From assembly GCF_009730915.1 (NCBI RefSeq), contig NC_052475.1, positions 27,155,016 through 27,219,015 on the forward strand: 64,000 bases of DNA, read 5' to 3'. The DNA is from Dioscorea cayenensis subsp. rotundata (lineage: Eukaryota > Streptophyta > Magnoliopsida > Dioscoreales > Dioscoreaceae). Both the position numbers and the translations under genes were made by a program. Below, piece after piece: positions 34,172-45,124 of this stretch; the first letter of the stretch is position 1; every line of letters starts with the position of its first letter. A model generated the notes under the pieces. It did not search any database. It had not been told where the DNA came from and saw only the letters and a list, made by a program, of their open reading frames with translations.

Positions 34172-37100
34172 TGGTATCAGACTAGGTGTTTTTCCTCCGG
34201 CCATCTTCTCCGGTCATCTCTCCGGCCATCTCTCCTTCATTCTCTACTTCACTACATCTTTTCCTTATTCTTTTCTCCTTCATCCAATCTTTCATTGATC
34301 CAACACAAAAAACACGTGAAACAACCACCGCGCCTCGCCAGCGCCAGCCCACAACCAAGCTCGTCCCCGCGCCTCCTCCTACCAGCGATCAAACCCACGC
34401 CCACCGAGCATCGGCAGCACGGTGCAGCGAGTGTCCACGACCGCGCCCCTGCCCTACCGGCCAGCCCGGTGCCCGAGCTGCTTCAGCGATCAGCGCCCTC
34501 AACTCCTCCCGACACCGGGCTAGCAAATGCGCATGCGTCACGACCGCCTTGGCCCATAGCTGCGTCCGTGTCCCGCGTCCCGGCTCACGCTAAGCATCAG
34601 CGCCCGTCTGCGCTCGCCTCCCCTCACTGTGGCCGCACTCGCCAGACGGACGCCGCTCGCCGGACATTGCCGCCCGCCCGCCGGACACTGCTACCCGCCT
34701 CTTTGCTCTCATCACTTAGTTCCTGGAATCAAGGCTTCTTGCCTTTTCCAATTACATGAAGACAACAAGTGTTGGGTCTTTGTCTTCAAAAGCAAAGTCA
34801 TTGACATGATTGGCCCTGTGCACATGTGATATTGTGCCGAGTTTAAAAAGTGTGCGGATGGACGCTTATGGATTCAGTGGGATGTTACCTGAGATACGTC
34901 ACCGTAATCTCCACCATTCCGATGTAGTGCTTGATGGCACCAACTATATTCCTTGGCGACTCACTCTCAAGCGGATCCTAGATGGCGTCCGTGTTCTTCG
35001 CCATGTTGACGGCACATGTCTTGCTCCTACTGCTCCCTCTCTCTCTGACACTGCTGCCTCCACTGAGGCCTCATCTCTTCTCACAGCCTTTGAGCAGCAG
35101 TTTGAGAAATGGGCTGCTGATGATTCTACCGCCAAGATGATGATCTGTCAAACGGTCACTCTTGACATTCGTACTCAGATTGCTGATCTTTCCACCGCCC
35201 GGGAGATGTGAGACTATCTTGAGCGTCGTTACTGTGGTTCCAGCCAGGCGCAACTTTACACCTTATATCAGGCTCTCTCTAGTCTCCAGCAGGGTGAGGA
35301 CACAGTCGACCAGTTCTATAGTCGGTATTGCACCTTATGGCGTCAGATTGATGCTCTGACTCCTCCTTATTGTGCTGTTCATGCTGCCCAGATCCTTACT
35401 TGTTCTGACTCTTGCTCTCGTCGTCGTAGCCATGATGGGACACGACGTATGTATGAGTTCATTATGCGTCTTCGTCCTGAGTTTGAGCAAACTCGGGCTC
35501 AGTTACTTCATGCGCCCTCAGTCTACTCTTTGGATGAAGCCTTTACTTTTGTTCGTGCTGAGGAGACCCGTCTTCGGGCATCTTTCACAGGGGGGGGGAG
35601 TGCTCTTGCTGTCCCTCGCGTGTTCTCACCCTCCTCATCTACTAGACCTCCGGCTTCTTCTGTCTCATCTCGGCATTCTTCTACACGGCCGAAACGCTCT
35701 ATGACTTGTCACTACTGTGGTATTTTTGGTCATCATGAGCGTGATTGTCGGAAGAAGCAGCGTGGACTTCCGCGAACTGCTCCTTCACCACCTCTTCTCC
35801 CACTGCCTCACTCTCACCAACAGGTACATACTGTCCAGGTCTCTCCCCCTCCACCACCCCCTACTCCACCATCTTCTACTCCGCTGTCTCCTGCTGATCA
35901 GCAGCTATTGGCCATGTTCCGCCAGTTTCAGCAGTCCCATCTTGCTGATTCCACTGCCCATGCGCGGTCGGCTCAGGTTCCTCCTTCCGCTCCAGGTAGT
36001 TCCTGTCCTCTCTGGCTTCTTGATTCTGGTGCTTCTATTCACATGACTCATGATGACACTCATCTTCATCATTCACGTCCACCCTTACACATCACACGTG
36101 TTCATACTGCTGATGGTACTCTCCTCCCTATTTCATCTACTGGCCATCTTTCTTCTAATGCCTTTTCTGTTCCTTCTGTCTCTCATGTTCCCCGGTTATC
36201 AATGAACCTTATGTCTGTTAGTCAGCTCACTGATTATGACTGTCAGGTTATTTTTGACCGTACCTCATGTCATGTGCAGGATCACAGTGGGACGGTGATT
36301 GGAGCTGGCCGCCGCCATAATGGGGTCTACGTGTTGGATACCCTTCACCTGTCATCTTCATCTAGGCCTACTCACCAATGTCATGCTGCAGTTCTATCTC
36401 ATCATATGTGGCATCATCGTCTTGGTCATTTGTGTCAATCTCGTATGTCCTCTCTAGTTCGTCATGGAGTCTTAGGAGCTGTCTCTCCTTCCTCCGACAT
36501 TGTCTGTGTTGGCTGTAAGCTTGGTAAACAGCTACAACGACCTTATCCTACGAGTGTATCTCAGACTACTGCTCCTTTTGAGCTTATTCATTCTGATGTT
36601 TGGGGTCCCGCTCCTTTTATTTCTAAAGGTGGTAACCGTTATTATGTTATTTTCATTGACGACTACACCCGTTTTACTTGGATCTACTTTATGCATAATC
36701 GTAGTCAGTTATTATCTATCTATCGATCTTTCATAGCCATGGTTCATACCCAATTTGCTGCCTCAGTCAAGACCTTTCGGTCTGATTCTGGTGGTGAATA
36801 CATTTCTCAGGCTTTTCGAGATTTTTTATCTTCTGAGGGCACATTGCCTCAGTTATCCTGTCCTGGTGCTCATGCTCAGAATGGGGTTGCTGAACGCAAA
36901 CATCGTCATATTTTAGAAACGGCTCGTGCTTTTCTTATTGGTGCTTTTCTCCCTCCTCACTTTTGGGCTGATGCTGTTAGTACAGCTGTTTATCTGATTA
37001 ACCTTCAACCTTCCTCTCATCTTCATGATCGCAGCCCAGGGGAGTCTCTTCATGGGACACCTCCTCGCTATGATCATCTTCGTGTTTTTGGTTGTCGTTG

Positions 37101-39213
37101 TTTTGTTTTGCTCTCACCGCGGGAGCGAACCAAACTCACCGCCCAGTCTGTCTCCTGTGTTTTTCTGGGATATAGCCTTGAGCATAAAGGTTATCGTTGT
37201 TATGACCCAGTTACTCGTCGTATTCGTATTTCTCGTGATGTCACATTTGATGAGACCACCCCTTTTTACACTTCTCCCTGTTCTACTAAGTCTCCCTCTC
37301 CTTCGGTTCCTCTATCTTTTCTTTTCCCTTCTATTTCTACTGTGGGTACCTCTCCTGTGCCTTCTTCTCCGTTAATCATTACTTCTCCAGAGCTTCTTAG
37401 TTACTCCTCTCTTGAACCCCCTTCTCCTCTATCTGTTGAGTCTCCTGCTGTGTCTACTCCTCCTCCTTCACTTCCTCCCGCTCATCCGCCAGTTCATTTA
37501 TTCTACCATCGTCGGGATCCCACAGTGACTCCATCCGGGCAGGCCCTCTCTGACGTCCCTCCTACTACTGATCCACCTCTTGAGGTATCCTCTGCTCCTT
37601 ATTCTTTACGTGATCGCTCCACTTTACATCCTCCTGTTCGTTATGCTTCTGCTAGCACCAGTATCTCAGATGTCATTGAGCCAGGTACCTATAGGGAAGC
37701 GGTCCGATCTCCTGAGTGGCGGACTGCCATGGCTGAGGAACTTGATGCCTTGTCTCGGACTCACACGTGGGATATTGTTCCTCTCCCTACCCATGCTATT
37801 CCCATTACATGCCGTTGGATCTATCGGGTGAAGACCCGTTCTGATGGGTCTCTCGAGCGTTATAAAGCGCGTCTTGTTGCTCGTGGTTTTCAGCAAGAGT
37901 ATGGCCGTGACTATGAGGAGACTTTTGCCCCCGTGGCCCACATGCACACTGTCCGTACATTAGTTGCTGTTGCTGCTGTTCGTCGGTGGGTTCTTCATCA
38001 GCTTGATGTGAAGAACGCCTTTCTTCATGGGGACCTAAAGGAGGAGGTCTACATGACTCCTCCTCCTGGCCTTCAGGTACCTCCTGGATCTGTTTGTCGC
38101 CTTCGCCGCGCTCTCTATGGTCTCAAACAGGCTCCTCGTGCCTGGTTTGAGCGGTTCAGCACCGTTGTTGAGGCTGCTGGGTTTACTCCGAGCATACATG
38201 ACCCGGCCGTCTTCATTCATTCTTCACCCCGTGGCCGGACCATTCTTCTTTTGTATGTGGATGATATGATTCTTACTGGTGATGATTCTGCTCACATTGC
38301 CTTTGTGAAACAGAAACTATGTGAGACCTTTTTGATGACTGATCTTGGTCCACTTCGTTATTTTCTGGGTATCGAGATCACATCTCAACCTGATGGCTAT
38401 CGACTATCCCAGCAGCGTTACACTCTTGATCTTCTTGATCGCTCTGGTTTGACAGATACTGCATCTGCCACTACCGATGGAGTTGCATTTGCAACTTCGT
38501 GCCTCCGATGGGGTTCCCTTACCGGATCCTTCTCGCTATCGGCATCTTGTTGGTAGCCTGGTCTATCTTGCTGTCACACGTCCTGACATTTCTCATGCCG
38601 TGCACATTCTCAGTCAGTTTGTTGCGGCCCCCACCTCTGTTCATTATGGACATCTTCTCCGGGTGTTACGATATCTTCGAGGCACTGCCTCGCGTGGTCT
38701 GTTCTACTCGCACCATCCCACTCTTCGCCCATGAGCCCTATTCGGATGCTACTTGGGCCAGTTCTCCCGATGATCGCGCCTCTGTCACTGGCTATTGTAT
38801 CTTTCTTGGGTCTTCCCTTGTTGTGTGGAAGACTAAGAAACAACAAACTATTGCCAAGTCCAGTGCTGAAGCTGAGGTTCGTGCTTTAGCTTCTACAGTA
38901 CAGGAGGTACTTTGGCTTCGCTCGATTTTGCAGGATTTTGGTGTCCCGATTCATTCTCCTATTCCTATTCACTGTGACAGTACGGGAGCTCTTCAGATTG
39001 CCACAGATCCGGTCAAGCATGAGCTGACCAAACACATTGGTGTCGATGCCCACTTCACCCGCTGCCATGTCCGTGCTCATACTGTCTCCCTTCATTATCT
39101 TCCTACAGAGGTCCAGGTGGCTGACTTTTTCACTAAGGCTCAGACACGTGATCAGCATCTGTTTATGTTATCCAAACTCAAGACACATGATCCACCTTGA
39201 GTTTGAGGGGGGG

Positions 39214-39382
39214 TGTTAGATGTATGTATGTATACCAGATGTATGTATGTATATATATACATGAGTAGTGGAGTATACTTGTATGTGTTGCCCCTATATG
39301 TAGCTTCTTTTGAGCACTTGTTTCATATATCAATTGATGAGCATTGATCCATTCTCCTCTATCCTTCTTCCTTATTCTAACA
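39214..39382 (+). repeat. 3' LTR of the Copia element
   Basis: Same length and, by eye, the same sequence as the 5' LTR. It is preceded by a G-rich polypurine tract and followed by the duplicated CCACC. Confidence 0.95.
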
Positions 39383-42300
39383 CCACCGTTGGATATTTTT
39401 TAGTGTGGTGATCCGACGGTAGCCGTGACGAGGGATGATGATGATGCTTGCTAAACGTGATTAATTTCAAATAAAAAGAGATGGTGACCTTTCAAATTAA
39501 AGGGATAGTTGGATACTTTTATTTTTCCTTTTTAATAAATCTTATTTATTTACAGCCAAGTGATTATTGAATAATGATGCATTGTATATACGTGGAGTAT
39601 TCTCTTATTGAAATTATGAGTTCAGTAGCGGCAATCACATCTTATGTTTAAAATAGAAAACATGCATGATTATATTTTATTAATTATAGTATTTAATTTT
39701 TTTTTTCTTTCTTCGTCTTTTTTCTTTCTTATAATTAAAATTAATTATTTTATTTTTTTGAAGGTAGCTGTAACACGGGAGACGAAAAGGCTCAAATGGG
39801 AAATATATTTACTGACCATTAAATCAAGTCTTAACTTTTTTTTTTGGCTCTTTCGCCATTGACTTTTGTGATCAGATTTCTAACACTATATTGATGGATT
39901 AATGTCATTCAAAATAGATGTTTTAATCCTAACAATTATATTCTGGGTGTCCCCAAAAGTCTTTTATGAGAGGCAACTTTTTTTTTAATCAAAATTCATC
40001 TCTATTAAATTTTAAGGCATTTTATTATATTATTTATCTCTGTATTAGATTTTAAAGTTCTCTCTTGTTCCATGTGGCATGCAATTGCCATTATTTTCAA
40101 TAAAAATCAAAATCATAGTTTATTTTTTGCCTATAAAAAATTAATTTGTAAAGCAAACTATGGGAATTTCATGTAGTCAATTATTTTGATTTAAGTTCTT
40201 TTAAAAAATCCAATATAAATAGATGTTAGTGAAGTTCTGATTTTAAGTAAGACAAAATAAAAAAAACTAAAAAAAAAAATCATAATTTTATGGATTGTTT
40301 GTCATTTTGATAAGATATGATGAGAGTGATCCAAGTGAGAGAGACAAAGGATAACAGAAGGAATCCAAACATTGAAAGACTAACGTGTCATTAAGTTGCA
40401 AGTGCTACGTTAGAGCCTCCTTCATCGTTAGAAAGCTATCCTTTGCATATCTTGGTTGGATAATGTGTTCCAAGTAAATGGACACAAAATTAAGCTCTTA
40501 AATCTTAGATTCATTTAATTTGGGTTTCTTAATTTCTAAAGTTTGGGATGAGGATTTAATGACTAATGGAATATCCTCTTGAAGAAAATAATCAAGAACT
40601 CAATTGGAGAAAGAAATGAAAGAGATAGGACATGCATTATAGATAGTTGGAGGTTTAGGGTAAAGCAAGGGCCCTTAAGTAGGATATTTCTTTGTGTGAT
40701 CTGATTGATTTCTTTTGATATTTGCTCTATTTAATAACTTTTTGTTAATGGAGATGTGATGTGAAATTTATATATTTTTTTTTCAAAAAAAAAAAGTTAA
40801 GTATTTTTAAGCAATTTATATAAAATGTCAGTTGCTTTTAATCAATGATGTAATCTTTTTAAAAATAATTTATAACAATTTTAATATCATTATTTATTTA
40901 TTATCTTTGTGATGGAGTCAATATTGGGAATATAACAAGATATGTTTTTTTTTGAATAATTATTTAAAAAACAGTTTTTATAAACATTTGTGTTAATTTA
41001 CGAAATTGATTTTAAAAAAAAAAAGGGTATGACGACTTATTCAAAATCATCATTTCAGATCGGAATAAGTCTTTTCACAGGGGGATATTTGTAAGAAGAA
41101 CCCTTGCGTTTCCCCGGAGGAATCGGTGGGGAAACGGATCAGTCATTCAGGCCATGTGGGACGCGGGAACGGGTCGGTCACACCCAATATGCCGACTAAT
41201 AACCGGCACTAATCTGACCAATCTCGACCGTACACGTGTTGATACCTCATTCAATCACGTGGGTTAGACTGCTTAAGGGCACCGCCTCTCAAGTTATATA
41301 TATAAGAAATCATTAATAAATAGATAATAAACATTTTAAAACAAATTTTTTTTTTTGGAATGTGTGATATTTTCACTCCAAAATTTTCGAACAAACGCAC
41401 CTTCTTTTGTTGACTACTGACTTTATAATTAGTTTTTAATTATAATTTCATTGTTCATAAAACTTCATTTAAAATTGTTTAATAATTTATGATATATATA
41501 CTTGGAATGAAATGTTAGGTTTAGTAACATGTGGACACCTTCATTTCCTAAAGAAAACTAATCGATATTTTCTTTTTCTTTTTTTTTTTACTTTTAAAAG
41601 TGAAAAAAATCATGCTTAACTAATTTCTGAAACCAAGTCAATAGGACCACCAATGACTTATCACATCACACTAACAAAGAAAAAAAAATCGTTTCAATTA
41701 AAAATAAAATTCTCTTTGACTTTTCACGCTAACATATTTATTTTATGTAGTAAGAAAAAAAAATAGTTTGAAGAACTATTCATGAATAAAAAAAGTCAAT
41801 TACATAAAAATCCCTAAAAAATTTGCAATTTTTTTTAATAAATATATAAAAATCTTTTATTCAATTTAGATCTTAAAAATAAAAATAAAAATACATTTTT
41901 TTTGATAACTTTGAGGGAGGGGACCTGTTTGTACAATTTAATTTTTAATTAAATTAATTAATTAATGTGGGCAAGTGTGCAACAAGTGGTTGACACCTCA
42001 ACATGGGACTTTGGGATGTCTGACCCAAAAAAACAGGGGGAACCCTTAAAATCTAGTTGAGACATGGTACCTTGTTTTTTAACTGCTCTTAAGGTCCCTT
42101 CCAAGCTCCAAAAGACCTTTACTTTTCTAAGTTTCTTTTCTTCTTCTTCTTCTTCTTCTTCATATACTTCACACTTCTCTTTGTTTCTGTTTGTCTTCCT
42201 ACATCTCTTGTATATATATATATATATTCAGTTAAAGCTTATTTTTTTTTACTTGTGCATTCACACTAGTTTTCTCTTGTTTTTCTCTTTGTTCTCTTCA

Positions 42301-42498
42301 TACTTTCCATGGTCTCTCTGTGTTTGTTTCCTCTTCATACTTCACATACTTGCTTATATTGAATTAAGAAAATATTTAGTTGTTCCTTTTTTTTTTTTTC
42401 TTCATTTTGGTATTGGTTTTGTGATTAAATTATTCTCTTCCTGTCTTCTTCTTCTTCTCCTCTCCATACTAGTTCATATTTTTAAGGTCTTAGGATTC
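39383..42498. other. intergenic stretch between the Copia element and ACR6
   Basis: No gene is visible. It is AT-rich apart from a GC-rich island at 41092-41292 with two CACGTG-type cores, followed by AT-rich DNA and a CT-rich probable leader (with a TCT run at 42134-42161 and a TA run near 42211-42226) for the ACR6 gene. Confidence 0.6.
41092..41292. promoter_or_regulatory. GC-rich island with two G-box cores
   Basis: About 200 bases much richer in G and C than the neighbouring sequence, containing 'acacgtgttg' and 'tcacgtggg' (CACGTG-type cores, near 41235 and 41258). It lies about 1.2 kb before ACR6. It has no open frame with family features. It might be a distal regulatory segment, an unannotated exon of a non-coding transcript or a transposon fragment. 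Confidence 0.3.
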
Positions 42499-44493
42499 AT
42501 GGGTAGTTGCTATGATGTGCCAGAGTGGGAGGATGATGTGTTTGCAAGGCTCATTAGCAGGATGAACCCCCCAAGGTATGACCTTTCCTTATTTTTCTCC
42601 ATCTCTGTTTGGTTTTTTTTTCCTGGTTTGTTTCTCTTCTGAATTTTTTTTCTAATTAATGAATTTTTTTTTTCACTGATTTATAAGTTTATATGCTTCT
42701 TCAATGTAACAGTGTGGTGATAGATAATGAAGCTTGTGATGAGACCACAGTCATTAGGGTGAGTATCTCAATTAAAACATCTCTATCTATGCACAGATTG
42801 CCTTTTAAGGTGTTTGATGTTATGCTTTGTTTGTCTGTGTGTATGTGTGTGTAAATCTTGTTCTTCAACCAAGTTCTCATGCTACTTGTACTCATTCTTG
42901 TAACTCATCTTTAGGTTGATAGTTTCAAGAAACCTGGGATACTTCTTCAAGTGATTCAAGCTCTTATTGATCTCAACCTTATGATTACCAAAGCTTATGT
43001 CTCCTCAGATGGATGTTGGTTCATGGATGGTATGTCTTTTCATTCAATCCTTAAATTTTCAGCATGAACTAGATTTAAGCTCCTAATTCTAATTGATTCG
43101 ATGATTTCAGTGTTTAATGTGACCGATCGAGATGGAAATAAAGTTTGGGACAAAGAAATTCATGCTTTGATAGAGACTGTGAGCATTTTCCTTTCCCTTC
43201 TGTTTTTACTATGTGAATTCTTCTTCAAATCATGTTTTATTGTGTGTGATCAATGTTTGATTTTCTGGGAAGCCAACTAAACAGTGAATTGTGTGTGTGT
43301 TTGTGGTTGCAGTCAGTAGAGACCGATGCTTGGGGCTCTGTCGGTGTTATGCCATCAAAAGAACATACGTCGATTGAGCTAATAGGCACCGACAGGCCGG
43401 GTTTGCTATCTGAAGTGTGTGCTGTGCTCACTGACCTCAAGTGCAATGTAGTCAAGGCTGAGGTGTGGAGTCACAACACTAGAGTTGCAGCTGTAGTTCA
43501 TGTTACTGATGAATCCACAGGACTTGCAATTGAAGACCTTGACAGACTCTCCACCATCAGGGAACTCCTCTGCAATGTCTTGAAAGTCAATAGCGATTCA
43601 AGGACGGCAAAGATGACTGTTTCCATGGGTGTGACTCACGCCGAGAGGCGATTGCATCAAATGATGTTCGATGATAGGGACTATGAAAGAGCAGACAAGG
43701 TTGAAGAAGGAGATGAAACATCTAGACCTCAAGTTGCTGTCTTAGATTGTGCTGAGAAAGATTACAGTGTAGTTATTTTGAGATCTAAAGACAGGCCAAA
43801 GCTTCTATTTGATACTATTTGTACACTTACTGACATGAACTACATTGTGTTTCATGGCACAGTGAATACAGGAAATTCAGATGCTTATCAGGTATTCATT
43901 TGACTATTCGAAAACCCTTATCAAAGATGTTGTATTCTCTAGAGTCTCAACCTATTTTTTCTGAATGCAGGAGTATTACATCAGGCATGTGGGTGGGCTT
44001 CCGATAAGCTCAGAAGGCGAGAGGCAGCGTGTGATACAGTGCCTTAAGGCCGCCATCGAGAGGCGGGCTTCCGAGGTATGTACAAATGAAATTGATTTAA
44101 AGATTGATAGCTAGCTTGTTTTCCTGAGCCAAAAATTTTCATCTTCAGGGACTGGAATTAGAACTGAGAACAGAAGATAGAGTTGGGCTTCTATCAGACA
44201 TAACCCGGGTATTTCGTGAGAATGGTTTGTGCATCAAAAGAGCAGAGATCACAACAGATGACGGCAAAGCTGTCGACACCTTCTATGTATCAGATATGTC
44301 GGGAAACAATGTCGAAGCCAAGACCATAAACAATATAAGAAAGCAGCTCAGCCAAACGATTCTGAGGGTGAAGAAGAACCCCCTTCAGCCTGCTAAGCCT
44401 CCGGAAGAGGCCAGCAGTACTGGGTTTTTATTTGGGAATTTCTTTAAGGGATGCTCATTTCATAGTTTTCGGTTGATCAGGTCCTACTCCTGA
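42499..44493 (+). CDS. ACR6: ACT-domain repeat protein, ACR6-type
   Basis: There are seven exons: 42499-42575, 42713-42758, 42915-43029, 43111-43178, 43313-43891, 43971-44075 and 44149-44493. All are GT-AG and total 1335 bases (444 residues), normal for ACR proteins. Four ACT domains lie at about 36-110, 119-197, 253-330 and 332-405, with the usual DRPGLLSEV (ACT2), [16 protein letters not shown] (ACT3) and [18 protein letters not shown] (ACT4) motifs. The ISRMNPP start, the VVIDN block, [14 protein letters not shown] and the terminal RLIRSYS place it in the ACR6 group. ACR proteins are thought to sense small ligands such as amino acids through ACT domains; no enzymatic domain is present. The ATG is the first after a CT-rich leader. 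It converges with SWI3A, 631 bases away. Confidence 0.95.
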
Positions 44494-45124
44494 GCTGATA
44501 CCACAAAACATTTCAACCAAGTTTGAAGGTTCTAATTATACTGTGTCTGTAAATAGTGATGGTTTAGTTCTGATGTTATCATACTTGTATATTGGTTATA
44601 GGTATCACCACATGTTGTACATAAAAGTGTACATATGCTCATATCAGAGAAATATATATTTGTAAATACACAATATGTTGCTTCTAGACTATCTAGTCAT
44701 ATTAATATGTGTTAAAATTAAAGTGTTTCCAATGATTCTAGAGGTATGAAATATTGACCCATTCTACACCTGCCATGACTTGGGCAAGCATTAGATATGG
44801 GCATATAAAGGTCACATTGTTTTGTTGGACCCAAAAATCAGTAAATAACAATGCATCCACGGTCTTCACTCAGAAAAGAAACACATTTGTTAGCATCCCA
44901 TTCCACCAGAATCAAAGAAATAAATCAAGAATGCTTCAACATGTTGTATATTTTGTATTTGTTAAGAAGACCAAAACCATCTAACACTTGTATTGAACAA
45001 ATTGTGGGTTAGTTTACATGGGGGTTGTTGAGGCTTTGACAGCAGGAAAGTGAGCAAGCATAGCAGCAGTCAGAAACCTCAACCTTGTAGCTGAAGTTTT
45101 AAGAACAAGGTTGGCAGGATTAGA
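44494..45124. other. shared 3' flank of ACR6 and SWI3A
   Basis: The two genes face each other here, with 631 bases between stop codons. The segment must hold both 3' UTRs. No other feature is visible. Confidence 0.7.

Larger units (their letters stand above)
34003..39382 (+). mobile_element. Ty1/Copia LTR retrotransposon, young
   Basis: The element is 5380 bases long with 169-bp LTRs at each end, flanked by the 5-bp direct repeat CCACC (33998-34002 and 39383-39387). A primer-binding site TGGTATCAGA (34172-34181), complementary to initiator-Met tRNA, follows the 5' LTR by no gap. A polypurine tract (about 39202-39213) precedes the 3' LTR. The internal order is gag-like region (about 34860-35760, with a CHYCG...C zinc knuckle at 35707-35748), protease (LLDSGAS, about 36010), integrase (about 36410-37130), reverse transcriptase (about 37700-38440, with YVDDM) and RNase H (about 38740-39180). 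The order protease-integrase-RT-RNase H identifies Copia. The two LTRs look identical, so insertion was very recent. The coding region appears nearly complete but carries about three breaks. Confidence 0.95.

Noticed and set aside
34133-34759. A long Ser/Pro/Arg-rich frame in the Copia leader as a separate host gene
   Set aside because: It starts inside the 5' LTR and lies in the element's leader; low-complexity composition explains it, so it is not called a gene.
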